A stretch of DNA of 64,000 nucleotides from Xanthocytophaga flava. GTDB taxonomy: Bacteria; Bacteroidota; Bacteroidia; Cytophagales; 172606-1. The DNA is taken from the NCBI GenBank assembly GCA_030068525.1, contig JASJOS010000003.1:558001-622000 (forward strand), in the 5' to 3' direction. A program made the position numbers and the translations under genes. Within the stretch, counting starts at the first letter, position 1; every line of letters begins with the position of its first letter. Positions 55,492-64,000 of this stretch are shown in pieces. Under the pieces are notes generated by a model. It saw only the letters and a program-made list of their open reading frames with translations, was not told the DNA's origin and did not search any database.

Positions 55492-57606
55492 CTATTGAGC
55501 TGTATATGTTATTGTTAAGCTCTTTGTGTCGCCATCATCGGTATTGTTAGGTAATTTGGAAGGCTCTAAAGTAATTTGCTCACCAGAAGTCAGATTTTTT
55601 ACTGGTTTTTCCCAACTAACAGCTACCTTGAGAGTCTCAGCATTCTTTCCTTTTAACATTTCTACCACCAGTTTGTCGTCTTCATGTATATAGAAGGCAT
55701 CTGTGTATAAATTTTCTATCAGCTTGTCAGCAGGAATTAACTTTGACTCATACAGAATTTTATCCTTGGACCGAATACGCCATGCAATATCACCTGTATT
55801 TGCTTCTTTTAACTTGATATTAGCAATTCCTACTGATACAAATCGCAGTTTACTACGATCAATCTGATACTGAATGGATGCGATACTCTCACCTGCAGTT
55901 ACTTTGTTAGTACCATCTGTAATATTCAAAGAGACACGAAAAGGCAATGGCTTTTCTTCCACTTTATTTAACGATGTATATGGTAAAAAGACCTTAACTG
56001 CACTTTGTGGTTTACTGATCTGATACGTTACAGCAGTTTTTGAGGTAGGATTGATCCGTTTTACATCTTCATTCAATACAGTAATTTTCCGAAACAATTC
56101 TGTCACTTTATTTTCCTTACCTCCATCCATGATTTCCAAAGATTTTTGTTCTTTGGTATCAAAATAGATTTTGGGAAGCGTATAGGGAAGTGAAAGAGTA
56201 ACCCCATTCACTCCAGCTACCAATGTATCTTTTAATTTTAATAAAGTAGGCAATACTGCTTCTCTAACGGTTTGTATCGTAAGATCTGTTTTGGCCTCTT
56301 TACGGGCAATAACATAGGGGTTATTAGCCAGGTGAATTTGCAACGAAAATTGCTTAGAAGGCTGCTGGCGTACATTAGGGTCTTGCAATAAGATCTGATA
56401 GGCAGGATAAAACACCTCCATCTTTCCAGTTGTAGCTGACTTGCTCAAGGTAAGCAATCCAGTTGAATCGAGCTTTGCCTGTCCACTAATTACTTTACCA
56501 TTATGAATATTTACAATCTCTTCTGTATTTCTGGGTTGATATGTTAACCAGGCAGTTAGTGGAGGCAAATTACTTCCAACAGTTGCCTTATAATCAAATG
56601 TTATACTGGTGCCTGTCACTCCTTCATGAGTGGAAAAAGGATTGACTTTAAAAGCAGATAGCTGTACAGCAGGAATTTTGTATTTTTCAATTCCTAATAC
56701 TATTTCTACCCCATTGTTTTTCAGAGAGGTAGTCTTAACAGCTTTAGTATCAAAAGTCCATTCTCCGGTTATTCCAGCTACATTATCAAAGGAGGGAAGC
56801 GGCTTGCCATCTTTAGTACGCAATACCCGAGTTTTATTTAATCGGATTAGTCCGGTCTCAATACTTTTCTGAAGTTTTAACCGAATAACGTCCCCTTCAC
56901 AGTAAGTAAACTGCAATTCGTCTTTCAGATCCACATTGGCAAAGGCGGTAATATCTTTTGCTTCCTTTTTAGACCCTGGCAGTGCAAAGATGTCTTGTTC
57001 CAACTGCCCAACCTCGTAACGCTTTCCTGCTTTATCTATTACAGCAATTTGCTGAGGCTGTAATGTAACTGCATAGGTAGCAGGCTTGTTGATAGCAACC
57101 TTCTGAGTATGTATATTCTCGAAACGTCCTGCTTTTTCATTGTATGCGTTCAATGCAAAGGTTACATTGTTTGCCCCTTCAGGCAATGCCGTACTTGTAA
57201 ATGGGATAAATAACTCAATTCCTGTACTCCGCAATCCCTGTGCTTTGTTTTGAGGCATTAACACGATTTCATCTGCAAAGTGAACACCGACATAATTACT
57301 GGATTTCTTATAACCCGGAAAATCATACGCCTGATACACTGGTTCATTACTGGCATCACGTATACCCGCATAGAATGTCATACGTACTTTGCCTTGCTTG
57401 TCTTTCATACCGTTATACTCAGCATCTGAAATTAGAAACTCACAGCTAAATAATACTGCAATACCTCGTATCCCTTCTTTGGTAGCATTGGGATTGACAT
57501 CAATTTTATAAACATTGAACTTCTTATTGGCTGGATTAACTACCTGAGCCATTGAAAGAAGACAGGAGAAGAAGGCAACACTATAGAATAAAACTATTTT
57601 TTGCAT
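55492..57606 (-). CDS. secreted protein of unknown function with duplicated beta domain
   Basis: The 704-residue product has a signal peptide to about residue 20 (MAQVV). Two regions open alike, VNPNATKEGIRGIAVLFSCEF near residue 36 and VNPFSTHEGVTGTSITFDYKA near residue 324, so an internal duplication is likely. The rest is beta-rich. I do not recognise a family and see no sorting domain or lipobox, so it is probably periplasmic. It is a single-gene unit preceded by an intergenic region with a hairpin pair. Confidence 0.72.
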   Translation of the reverse strand: MQKIVLFYSVAFFSCLLSMAQVVNPANKKFNVYKIDVNPNATKEGIRGIAVLFSCEFLISDAEYNGMKDKQGKVRMTFYAGIRDASNEPVYQAYDFPGYKKSSNYVGVHFADEIVLMPQNKAQGLRSTGIELFIPFTSTALPEGANNVTFALNAYNEKAGRFENIHTQKVAINKPATYAVTLQPQQIAVIDKAGKRYEVGQLEQDIFALPGSKKEAKDITAFANVDLKDELQFTYCEGDVIRLKLQKSIETGLIRLNKTRVLRTKDGKPLPSFDNVAGITGEWTFDTKAVKTTSLKNNGVEIVLGIEKYKIPAVQLSAFKVNPFSTHEGVTGTSITFDYKATVGSNLPPLTAWLTYQPRNTEEIVNIHNGKVISGQAKLDSTGLLTLSKSATTGKMEVFYPAYQILLQDPNVRQQPSKQFSLQIHLANNPYVIARKEAKTDLTIQTVREAVLPTLLKLKDTLVAGVNGVTLSLPYTLPKIYFDTKEQKSLEIMDGGKENKVTELFRKITVLNEDVKRINPTSKTAVTYQISKPQSAVKVFLPYTSLNKVEEKPLPFRVSLNITDGTNKVTAGESIASIQYQIDRSKLRFVSVGIANIKLKEANTGDIAWRIRSKDKILYESKLIPADKLIENLYTDAFYIHEDDKLVVEMLKGKNAETLKVAVSWEKPVKNLTSGEQITLEPSKLPNNTDDGDTKSLTITYTAQ

Positions 57607-57958
57607 GTTTTTAGGATTGATTAAAAAACTCTTTTAGAGGTTATCTCAAATTATTATTAAAGGCTGCTCTTTTCACTTATTTAATAATAATCTTCCCACC
57701 GTTGGTGTTATCACCAACGAGTTGTTTCCCCTCATGCAGGTTGGTGATAACACCAACCTAGGGCATGAAATTGAGGCTCGCTACAAAATCTGATCGCTTA
57801 GCTTCTTTAATAATAATTTAGACATCCTCTTACTTTTATAAAGCGTACATTATTCTCGTCTTGGTTCTTTTATAAGAATGCAGCATAGAGAACAGATAAA
57901 ATAGTATCTTTTTTAAACGACAATTACTTTCATGTATTGCCTTGAGTTCAGGAAATCC
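57607..57958. repeat. 352-bp intergenic region with paired GTTGGTG hairpins
   Basis: Two short hairpins lie at 57700-57719 and 57739-57758. Each has an 8-bp stem with GTTGGTG/CACCAAC arms; their 4-nt loops are TTAT and ATAA. The second is nearly the reverse complement of the first, so the two can also pair with each other. The second is enclosed by TCATGC/GCATGA arms (57732-57737 with 57763-57768). The rest of the gap is AT-rich with no gene. Confidence 0.7.
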
Positions 57959-58813
57959 TCACTGTTGTGGCCTTACAACTATAATTCCACTCTGTCCAGA
58001 ATTTTTCAAAATATACTGTCCTATTGGTACTGAACTTACAGCTACTTTCTTCTGGTCTGATGAAGCATGAAGCAAATAAGCATGATTCCCTTTGCGAATG
58101 GCCAAGCCTACATGTACTACATCCAAACCTTTGATATTGGTAGTAAAGGCAATGATATCTCCATCCTGCAATTGAGATTCGATCTTCCCAACTGCTGCTT
58201 TAGGAATATAATAACGCTTTTGTGTATTCAGATTTCTTTCTACGACTTGAAGGGCTGCCAGGTTTTGTTTGTCGGTTAGTTGTACATAAGCTTGTGGATG
58301 AGTTGTCATAAAATCAATCTTCTTCTCATAGGGAACACCACCCAGTTTTTGTGTAATGTCCTCCATTTCTCCTCTACTCTGTTTTTCTGATAACCATTCT
58401 GTGAGATAGTGTAAGCGGGTTGTATACTTTCCAGCTTCTCCAGCACGATACCGGATTGTTGTTAATGTCTGGCAATAGGCTGTAAAATCCTGGTTCTCCA
58501 TTTGTACAAGCTTTGCCAGTGTCAGCGTCGTTTCGAGAAAAGTTGTACAATCAAAGCCTCGCAGATTCACAACCAACTGTTCTTCTTTACCCGTTTCCAG
58601 TGTCTTCGCAACATAGGGTTTACCTATCAGCATTTTACCAATGGCGATCATACGTACTGGAAGAACTTTGGTAACCAGGGAGTCGCGATGAGAAACAATC
58701 TCTGTTATAGTTTTTTGATCAGTCTCTTGTACAATAACTGTAGTTTGTGCGTTTAATGATACAGAGACAAAAGAAAAAGCCAGAAGTATATAGGCACAAA
58801 TAGTCTTTAACAT
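57959..58813 (-). CDS. DUF1460 family protein (amidase-like, NlpC/P60 superfamily)
   Basis: I chose the ATG at 58813 (MLKTICAYILLAFSFVSVS, a clear signal peptide, 284 residues); the frame extends to a TTG at 58879. The DUF1460 signature is present: GKPYVAKTLE near residue 64, catalytic-type C89 in RGFDCTTFLET, and H234 in DVVHVGLAIRKG with HASS at 249-252. Characterised members are N-acetylmuramoyl-L-alanine amidase-like or bile-salt/peptide enzymes with an NlpC/P60 fold. A periplasmic cell-wall role is inferred. Confidence 0.88.
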   Translation of the reverse strand: MLKTICAYILLAFSFVSVSLNAQTTVIVQETDQKTITEIVSHRDSLVTKVLPVRMIAIGKMLIGKPYVAKTLETGKEEQLVVNLRGFDCTTFLETTLTLAKLVQMENQDFTAYCQTLTTIRYRAGEAGKYTTRLHYLTEWLSEKQSRGEMEDITQKLGGVPYEKKIDFMTTHPQAYVQLTDKQNLAALQVVERNLNTQKRYYIPKAAVGKIESQLQDGDIIAFTTNIKGLDVVHVGLAIRKGNHAYLLHASSDQKKVAVSSVPIGQYILKNSGQSGIIVVRPQQ

Positions 58814-58929
58814 AAAATAGTGATCGTTGATCGAATCTCTAAAAGTAGTATTTCTAGTAGAATGTTCTATAAACTGCAACCATTTCTATATTTAATGTGT
58901 CTTATTCCTGTAAATAATCCCCAAGTTGT

Positions 58930-59397
58930 ATGAGAAAATGGCATGTAGAATGGCTCCTTGTCCTTCCTCTCTTTGGTGCCTGTGAAAAAGACCAGAATAC
59001 ATCTGTTCAGTTTTATAATGAACAGGCAAATATCGTGATTCGTAATGGTACAAACTATACAGAATGTATGGGATATTGCACAGGAGAACTATCTGTTGGA
59101 CAATCGATTTCCTCTTTGCAGCGTATCAGTAACAACGGACAAAAGATTATTACACATACCTGGAAAACAGATCCTGTGATCTGGAATCAGTTACTAAACA
59201 AGATTGATACACAACAATTAGCGTTACTGTCTCATCATATTCCCTGCACAGATTGTAAGGTTGGTGGCACCGAATGGCTACAGATACAACTTAACAATAA
59301 GGTGTATACAATTAATTTTACACAGTCTGATACGCTTCCTGCCCTCTCACCTCTTCTTACAGAGTTACATCAACTATATATGCAGAAAAAGCAGTAG
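58930..59397 (+). CDS. small putative lipoprotein
   Basis: The 155-residue product has a short lipoprotein-type signal with C18 in PLFGACEKD. The mature part contains a cysteine pair (CMGYC) and another (IPCTDCKVGG), then VYTINFTQSD. The pattern resembles small Bacteroidota lipoproteins of unknown function. It is divergent from the DUF1460 gene and ends 14 bp before the convergent papain-like gene. Confidence 0.68.
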   Translation: MRKWHVEWLLVLPLFGACEKDQNTSVQFYNEQANIVIRNGTNYTECMGYCTGELSVGQSISSLQRISNNGQKIITHTWKTDPVIWNQLLNKIDTQQLALLSHHIPCTDCKVGGTEWLQIQLNNKVYTINFTQSDTLPALSPLLTELHQLYMQKKQ

Positions 59398-59411
59398 CTC
59401 AACATTTACTA

Positions 59412-60044
59412 TTAATCCTTTTCCCATTTACGGGTTATTCTTCCGGATTGCTGATGAATTACATATTTCCTTTCAGCGGCTAGCTTTAGAATACGTTTTC
59501 GAAGCAATTTAGGATAAAAGTAGCGAGTGACCATTCCAAATCTTCCTCGATTGGAGACTAGTTTTAACTGACTTAGGATATCATAGGTAGCAGCAGCACA
59601 GCGCATTCCAACAAAGGCATAATCATAGGGAGGAGTGTTTTGATAAGCTTTATGGATAGAATCTATCCTTTGGTATTGTACCCAGGTTAAAGGAATGGTA
59701 ACAGTTACATATTTCATTCCAACAGAATCATCCATCCATTCTGGCATTCCCTGTGAGAAAAAATGGCTATGAAAGTTTTTTCTATGCCCAAATACATGAA
59801 ATTTTCCCTTAGGGCCAAATCCGGTTACCACACTATCTGTTTCTATACTTACATGGCCGCCATGCATCCCTCCAAACCATTTCTTTTCCAGAAATTTAAA
59901 TTCCTTTTTAGGTTTTGATCCATATAAAAAATGGACTTTGATAAATTTTATGGTATCCCTTTCAGCTGCATCTATATCTGTACCCGCATATACAGACACT
60001 GGCATGCATACTAACCATAGCAACCAAAGGTTTTGTTGGATCAT
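59412..60044 (-). CDS. secreted protein with permuted papain-like motifs (YiiX-like order)
   Basis: The ATG at 60044 gives a signal peptide ending near VYAG and a 210-residue product (a TTG at 60062 is also open). The motif order is histidine first (H64 in GMHGGHVSIETD) and cysteine later (C149 in DYAFVGMRCAAATYDIL). This is the permuted NlpC/P60 arrangement seen in YiiX-type proteins. The assignment is by motif only. It follows the ABC permease gene by 27 bp on the same strand and is probably cotranscribed with it. Confidence 0.6.
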   Translation of the reverse strand: MIQQNLWLLWLVCMPVSVYAGTDIDAAERDTIKFIKVHFLYGSKPKKEFKFLEKKWFGGMHGGHVSIETDSVVTGFGPKGKFHVFGHRKNFHSHFFSQGMPEWMDDSVGMKYVTVTIPLTWVQYQRIDSIHKAYQNTPPYDYAFVGMRCAAATYDILSQLKLVSNRGRFGMVTRYFYPKLLRKRILKLAAERKYVIHQQSGRITRKWEKD

Positions 60045-60071
60045 GTATTTTCTTATAAACAAATTAAGAGA

Positions 60072-61289
60072 TTAATCAAACCGGATTGCTTTTACAGGGT
60101 TAATCCGGGTAATGACAAGGGTTGGGATAACTAATATACCTAGCACCAATATCAGTACTACAGCATTCAGTAAAAGAATCAAAGGAAAATCCCACTGAAT
60201 GGGTACAGTGCTCATATAGTATGTTTCCGGGTCTAAAGGTATGATTTTGAAAAAATATTGAAGGGCACAAAAGCCTATTCCTATTAGATTTCCCCATAAC
60301 ATTCCCATACCGATAAGCCGCAATCCTCCCCATAAAAAAATCTCCTGAATTTTCAGGTTACGAGCTCCAACAGCTTTCAATAAACCGATCATTTGAGTAC
60401 GCTCCATAATCAGGATAAGTAAAATTGCTACCATGTTAAAGCATGCTACAAATAAAATTAGGGCAAGGAAGATAGTAACATTTCGGTTTAACAAAAGCAG
60501 CCACTCAAAAATCTGATTGTATTTATCAGTGATTTTGACCAGATTCATGGAGTACTCCATCTTGTCAAATACTTTCTTGGTACCAGTTTCCATATCAGTA
60601 AAGTCCTTCAGAAATATCTCATAGGTACTTACCTGGTCACGGCTCCAATCATTGATACGACGTAGAAGATTTATATCACAAAACACCGTATTATCATCAA
60701 ACTCCTCCATTCCTGTCTCATAAATACCGCTTACCCGGAGTTTACGCACTCGTGGAGGATTTTGCATAAAATACACTAATACTTCATCATTTATCTTTAG
60801 TTTAAGCTGACGGGCCAACTTATTGCTGAGTACAATATCACGTGAGAAACTGGTATCTTTCCATTGAATGAAGCTGCCCTGACGCAGGTTGGGAGCAAAC
60901 ATAGGCAGATCAAAATCAGACCCTACTCCTTTCATTACTACCCCCTGTACCTCAGTATCTGTCTTTATAAGTGCCGCTTTTTGAGTAACACCTTGTATGT
61001 GAGCTACCTCTGGAATATTCTTATAATTTTTGTACAAATCTGTATTGATTGTGATTGGCGGCTCTTCGTAGGATCGGTTCATTGAAAACTCAGATACCTG
61101 TAAATGTCCGCCAAAGCTGAAAATCTTCTGATAGATTTCCCGCTTAAAACCTCCCAGAATAGCAAAAGAAATAATCATTACGGCTAATCCCAGTGCTACA
61201 CTGGCTACTCCAATTTTTGCTACGGTAGCAGAAAAGGATTGTCCTTCTGTATGTCTGATCCTGGCAGAAATAAAGGCCGCAATATTCAT
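60072..61289 (-). CDS. FtsX-like ABC transporter permease (LolC/LolE type)
   Basis: The 405-residue protein has the N-terminal helix and large periplasmic MacB-PCD-like domain (about 50-250). Three further membrane segments form the FtsX core (ILIMERTQMIGLLKAVGARNLKIQEIFLWGG). The opening ISARIRHTEGQSFSATVAKIGVASVALGLAVMII matches the LolC/E-type permeases of Bacteroidota. No ATPase gene is adjacent. It probably acts in lipoprotein release or outer-membrane transport (family inference). Confidence 0.88.
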   Translation of the reverse strand: MNIAAFISARIRHTEGQSFSATVAKIGVASVALGLAVMIISFAILGGFKREIYQKIFSFGGHLQVSEFSMNRSYEEPPITINTDLYKNYKNIPEVAHIQGVTQKAALIKTDTEVQGVVMKGVGSDFDLPMFAPNLRQGSFIQWKDTSFSRDIVLSNKLARQLKLKINDEVLVYFMQNPPRVRKLRVSGIYETGMEEFDDNTVFCDINLLRRINDWSRDQVSTYEIFLKDFTDMETGTKKVFDKMEYSMNLVKITDKYNQIFEWLLLLNRNVTIFLALILFVACFNMVAILLILIMERTQMIGLLKAVGARNLKIQEIFLWGGLRLIGMGMLWGNLIGIGFCALQYFFKIIPLDPETYYMSTVPIQWDFPLILLLNAVVLILVLGILVIPTLVITRINPVKAIRFD

Positions 61290-61521
61290 AATAGTAATAG
61301 TTTATACTTTTTCACATGATTCCAGACAGTACCTGCCAAAATCATGTTACACTAAAGACAAAATACAGACATGGGATTACATCTATAATATATGAATCAC
61401 CCTGTTTTTTCTCCAATGTTACATTGCTTTTATCAAATAAACAATGGACACGATTCGATTGAATTCGCTACTTTTGTATAAATGGCGTATTTTCCCGCAT
61501 CTCAAATCATTGTATTTTCCT

Positions 61522-62754
61522 ATGTTTTCATTGTCGTTTATTCCGTACCAACCGCTCCTGACATGCCTGCTTATCTTAACTACAGCCTGTCATTCGCCAT
61601 CTGTTAGTTCGCAAACTTCTGTCAAAAAACAATCTACTACTGTAAGTCCCAAACCTGCTCTATCCCTTCAGATAGGAGCAGAACAATTCAGGGAATATAT
61701 AGCAGACTTAAAAGGAAAGAGAGTGGCACTTGTGGTAAATCATACCTCTTTGGTAGGCAAAACCCATCTGGCAGACACACTGTTGAGCCAAAAAATAAAT
61801 ATTGTAAAGATATTCGCACCTGAACACGGGTTTCGGGGTGATGCAGATGCAGGCGAACATGTAAGTAATACAATAGACAAAAAAACAGGTCTACCACTTA
61901 TTTCTATATACGGAAAAAACAGAAAGCCATCTCCTGAACAACTCAAGGACGTGGATGTAGTCATATTTGATATTCAGGACGTAGGAGCACGATTTTATAC
62001 CTATATCAGCACTATGCATTATGTGATGGAAGCGTGTGCAGAAAACAAAAAAAAGTGTCTGGTACTAGATCGCCCAAACCCTAACGGACATTATTTTGAC
62101 GGACCTGTACTAAAACCTGCCTTTAAGTCATTCATTGGTATGCACCAAATTCCTGTAGTGCATGGCCTCACAGTAGGTGAACTGGCTCAGATGATCAATG
62201 GTGAAGGATGGCTTTCCAACAATGCCAAATGTGATCTGAAAGTAATACAAGTAAAAGGCTATACTCATCAAACTCCTTATGTATTACCTGTACGCCCTTC
62301 TCCTGGTTTACCCACTGAAGTGTCTATTCGTTTGTATCCTTCTATCTGTTTCTTTGAAGGAACTACTATTAGTCTAGGTCGTGGAACTGATTTTTCATTT
62401 CAGGTAGCAGGAGCTCCCAATCCTATCTATGGATCTTTTACATTCACACCCAAAACAACTGCGATTGTTAAGAATCCACCTCATGAAAACCAATTATGTT
62501 ATGGTAAGGATTATCGGCAGGATACTACACGTCATTTGACCCTAAAGTATCTTCTTGACTTTTACAACATGACTCCGGATAAAAGCAAGTTCTTTCTTAC
62601 TACCAAACACTTTGATTTGCTGGCAGGAAGTGAGGAACTGAAAAAACAGATTCTAGCAGGTATGACTGAAGAACAAATCCGGGCTACCTGGCAAAGTGAT
62701 TTACAGAAATATGCCACTATGCGTAAGAAGTATCTTTTGTATCCGGATAAATAA
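61522..62754 (+). CDS. NamZ-like exo-beta-N-acetylmuramidase (DUF1343), lipoprotein
   Basis: From the ATG at 61522 the product is 410 residues with a lipoprotein-type signal, cysteine C23 in LILTTACHS; the frame extends to an ATG at 61444. The DUF1343 core begins VALVVNHTSLVG. It continues with IFAPEHGFRGDADAGEHV, VVIFDIQDVGARFYTYISTMHYVMEAC, LDRPNPNG and the C-terminal EGTTISLGRGTDFSFQVAGAP. NamZ of Bacillus removes terminal MurNAc from peptidoglycan fragments; muropeptide recycling in the envelope is inferred. A strong terminator follows. Confidence 0.9.
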   Translation: MFSLSFIPYQPLLTCLLILTTACHSPSVSSQTSVKKQSTTVSPKPALSLQIGAEQFREYIADLKGKRVALVVNHTSLVGKTHLADTLLSQKINIVKIFAPEHGFRGDADAGEHVSNTIDKKTGLPLISIYGKNRKPSPEQLKDVDVVIFDIQDVGARFYTYISTMHYVMEACAENKKKCLVLDRPNPNGHYFDGPVLKPAFKSFIGMHQIPVVHGLTVGELAQMINGEGWLSNNAKCDLKVIQVKGYTHQTPYVLPVRPSPGLPTEVSIRLYPSICFFEGTTISLGRGTDFSFQVAGAPNPIYGSFTFTPKTTAIVKNPPHENQLCYGKDYRQDTTRHLTLKYLLDFYNMTPDKSKFFLTTKHFDLLAGSEELKKQILAGMTEEQIRATWQSDLQKYATMRKKYLLYPDK

Positions 62755-62781
62755 TAAAGAGTTATTGTTTATCAGTGCTTC

Positions 62782-62810
62782 AAACTCCTGCTTTACTATA
62801 GCAGGAGTTT
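62782..62810 (+). terminator. intrinsic terminator after the NamZ-like gene
   Basis: A 10-bp perfect stem (62782-62791 with 62801-62810) with a 9-nt loop and a T-run follows the stop codon by about 27 bp. Confidence 0.88.
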
Positions 62811-62853
62811 TTGTTTTGCACGATTATTATTTTAGTATCTTCAACACAATGAT

Positions 62854-63048
62854 GACCAGAATTATGTTCATCTGCATGTTTGACCGGAATTCTGGTCAAA
62901 CAAAAAAATTATCAGGATTCTGCTAATTCATGGCCGTGATCAATATTCTGATATTTTTCAAATTTGATCAGTATTGTGATAGTTTTTTCTTCTGAGTAGA
63001 AATCAGATTTTAAGTGAATAGAAAAAAATTTGAGCGGAACTCCAATCA
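62854..63048. repeat. intergenic array B: 17-bp palindromic units at 28-bp period
   Basis: Units start at 62854, 62882, 62910, 62938, 62966 and 62994, each exactly 28 bp apart. A further copy lies at 63032, 38 bp after the last regular one. The first two are near-perfect (GACCAGAATTATGTTCA and GACCGGAATTCTGGTCA) and later ones decay progressively. The consensus is that of array A, and the final copy plus flank closely resembles the 21779 copy. The array fills the gap between the convergent NamZ-like and recO genes. Confidence 0.77.
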
Positions 63049-63091
63049 TTTTTCCATATGTAGTAAGAAATGAATAAAGCATACTTCACTT

Positions 63092-63781
63092 TTAACCAAC
63101 CAACATTTCACGTAAAACGGAAACAGAACGCAATTCACCAAAATTATCTACATGTAACCGATAAAACAGAAGCACATATTCAAGAATACGTCTTCTCTGA
63201 CCATTGGTAAGAGGTACATGTTTATGATAGGGAGATTCAATTAGCTTATCAAATCGTTCTTCATCTTCTTTGGCGTAATTCAGTAACTGAAACTCTTCTA
63301 TCTGAGCAAATACCTCTCGTGCTTCGGAAGGTGCAAAACCAAGATATTGTGCAAAACTTAACAGAAACTGAATAGGGAAGTTTTCATAATGTTCTGTTTG
63401 TTGATCCAGATACAGAATTGATTGGTACAAAAATTCAAACAATGGTTCGTTACTGCTTTCTTCTTTCAGAGCTTTGTTAAAAACTTCACTCATAAATAAA
63501 GCAATGCCTGACTTCATGAAATTATAGGGTACATCTGTAAGTGGATCACAACATTTGATCTCTGAAAGCCTCATAATGTTTCCGCCCTCACGATGATATA
63601 CTACCAGATCAAGTAATGTAAGTGGCTGAAACAATGCCATCTTGTTTTTTCCTTTTGAACTTCTTGCTCCATTTTCTATATAGGTTTGAAGTCCAAACTC
63701 CTCTGTATAAATCTTTATAATAATGGAAGTTTCCTTAAATCGAATATAGTTGATGACAATGCCACGAGTCTTAAAAAGCAT
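63092..63781 (-). CDS. recO: DNA repair protein RecO
   Basis: The 229-residue protein opens MLFKTRGIVINYIRFKETSIIIKIYTEEFG, the OB-fold start of RecO. It continues with GKNKMALFQPLTLLDLVVY and a helical C-terminal domain. The zinc-binding cysteines found in some RecO proteins are absent, as is usual in Bacteroidota. RecO loads RecA onto SSB-coated DNA with RecR. The ATG at 63781 is the natural start. Confidence 0.94.
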   Translation of the reverse strand: MLFKTRGIVINYIRFKETSIIIKIYTEEFGLQTYIENGARSSKGKNKMALFQPLTLLDLVVYHREGGNIMRLSEIKCCDPLTDVPYNFMKSGIALFMSEVFNKALKEESSNEPLFEFLYQSILYLDQQTEHYENFPIQFLLSFAQYLGFAPSEAREVFAQIEEFQLLNYAKEDEERFDKLIESPYHKHVPLTNGQRRRILEYVLLFYRLHVDNFGELRSVSVLREMLVG

Positions 63782-63905
63782 AAAATCAATTCCTGAATTT
63801 TGATGAATAGAACAATTGGATATAGCTTCCTATCAAGATATTTTCATCATACTACTATATCCTATTATAACACACTAAGCTTAAAAATACGAAATAAATC
63901 GCGAT

Positions 63906-64000
63906 TTATTCTATAACGGCGATCTTGGTCACAAATTTTTCGGTTCCATCATCACTGGACGAAAAAATCAGATACATCCCGGAAGCCACTCGCTGGCCTT
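63906..64000 (-). CDS. C-terminal end of a type IX secretion cargo or PorZ-like protein (partial)
   Basis: The minus strand reads into the window with 30 codons before a TAA at 63908-63906. The sequence GQRVASGMYLIFSSSDDGTE followed by KFVTKIAVIE is the usual end of a C-terminal sorting domain (SGMYLI then a strand ending KIAVIE). The rest of the gene lies beyond the right edge. PorZ, a T9SS component with such a tail, is one possibility but cannot be confirmed. Confidence 0.72.
   Translation of the reverse strand, partial: GQRVASGMYLIFSSSDDGTEKFVTKIAVIE

Overview
The window is a gene-dense, AT-rich segment of a Bacteroidota chromosome, most likely from the order Cytophagales. The evidence is two PorP/SprF proteins each paired with a type-B (gliding-motility type) sorting-domain protein, a further C-terminal sorting tail at the right edge, type III glutamine synthetase, DUF4494, DUF2851 and DUF4139 proteins, a TPR-PD40-OmpA surface protein, and almost no Shine-Dalgarno sequences upstream of the starts. 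I see no rRNA, tRNA, insertion sequence, integrase, prophage or CRISPR array. I cannot name the species.

Layout. 0-9.3 kb: a DgcN-like DUF1611 protein, a GT39 glycosyltransferase, a MuiA-type DUF4139 protein carrying a SusC-like inserted domain, mtaB, a GNAT acetyltransferase and glnN. 9.4-19.1 kb: a full-length Ada protein, then a four-gene minus-strand cell-surface cassette (tail-fibre-like repeat protein, type-B sorting-domain protein, PorP/SprF, and a 1286-residue TPR-PD40-repeat-OmpA protein). 19.5-35.6 kb: an HtrA-like protease, a hydrolase, GlpQ, DUF2851, GT61, an FAD oxidoreductase, a TolB-like barrel protein, a radical SAM enzyme, PhoH, a Tat-exported PhoX-like protein and an SPFH protein. 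36-44.4 kb: a second sorting-domain/PorP pair in which PorP is fused to a SPOR domain, an uncharacterised kinase-fold protein, an M1 peptidase, and a papain-like protein with a Gfo/Idh/MocA oxidoreductase. 45-55.4 kb: YicC, two large lineage-specific proteins, a TauE/SafE permease, DUF4494, a lipoprotein, and an ECF sigma factor / HEAT-type anti-sigma / two DUF4097 proteins operon. 55.5-64 kb: a duplicated-domain secreted protein, a DUF1460 protein, a permuted papain-like protein with a LolC/E-type permease, a NamZ-like lipoprotein, RecO, and a truncated sorting-tail gene.

The least explained signal is non-coding. Three gene-end intergenic regions (about 21.6-21.8, 38.9-39.0 and 62.9-63.0 kb) hold arrays of degenerate 17-bp units spaced almost exactly 28 bp apart. 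Two of them share one palindromic consensus, GAYCAGAATTCTGATCA; the third uses a different consensus with the same period and an AGAAT core. Neither coding, terminators nor CRISPR explains them. Most operons end in strong intrinsic hairpins, often shared by convergent genes.
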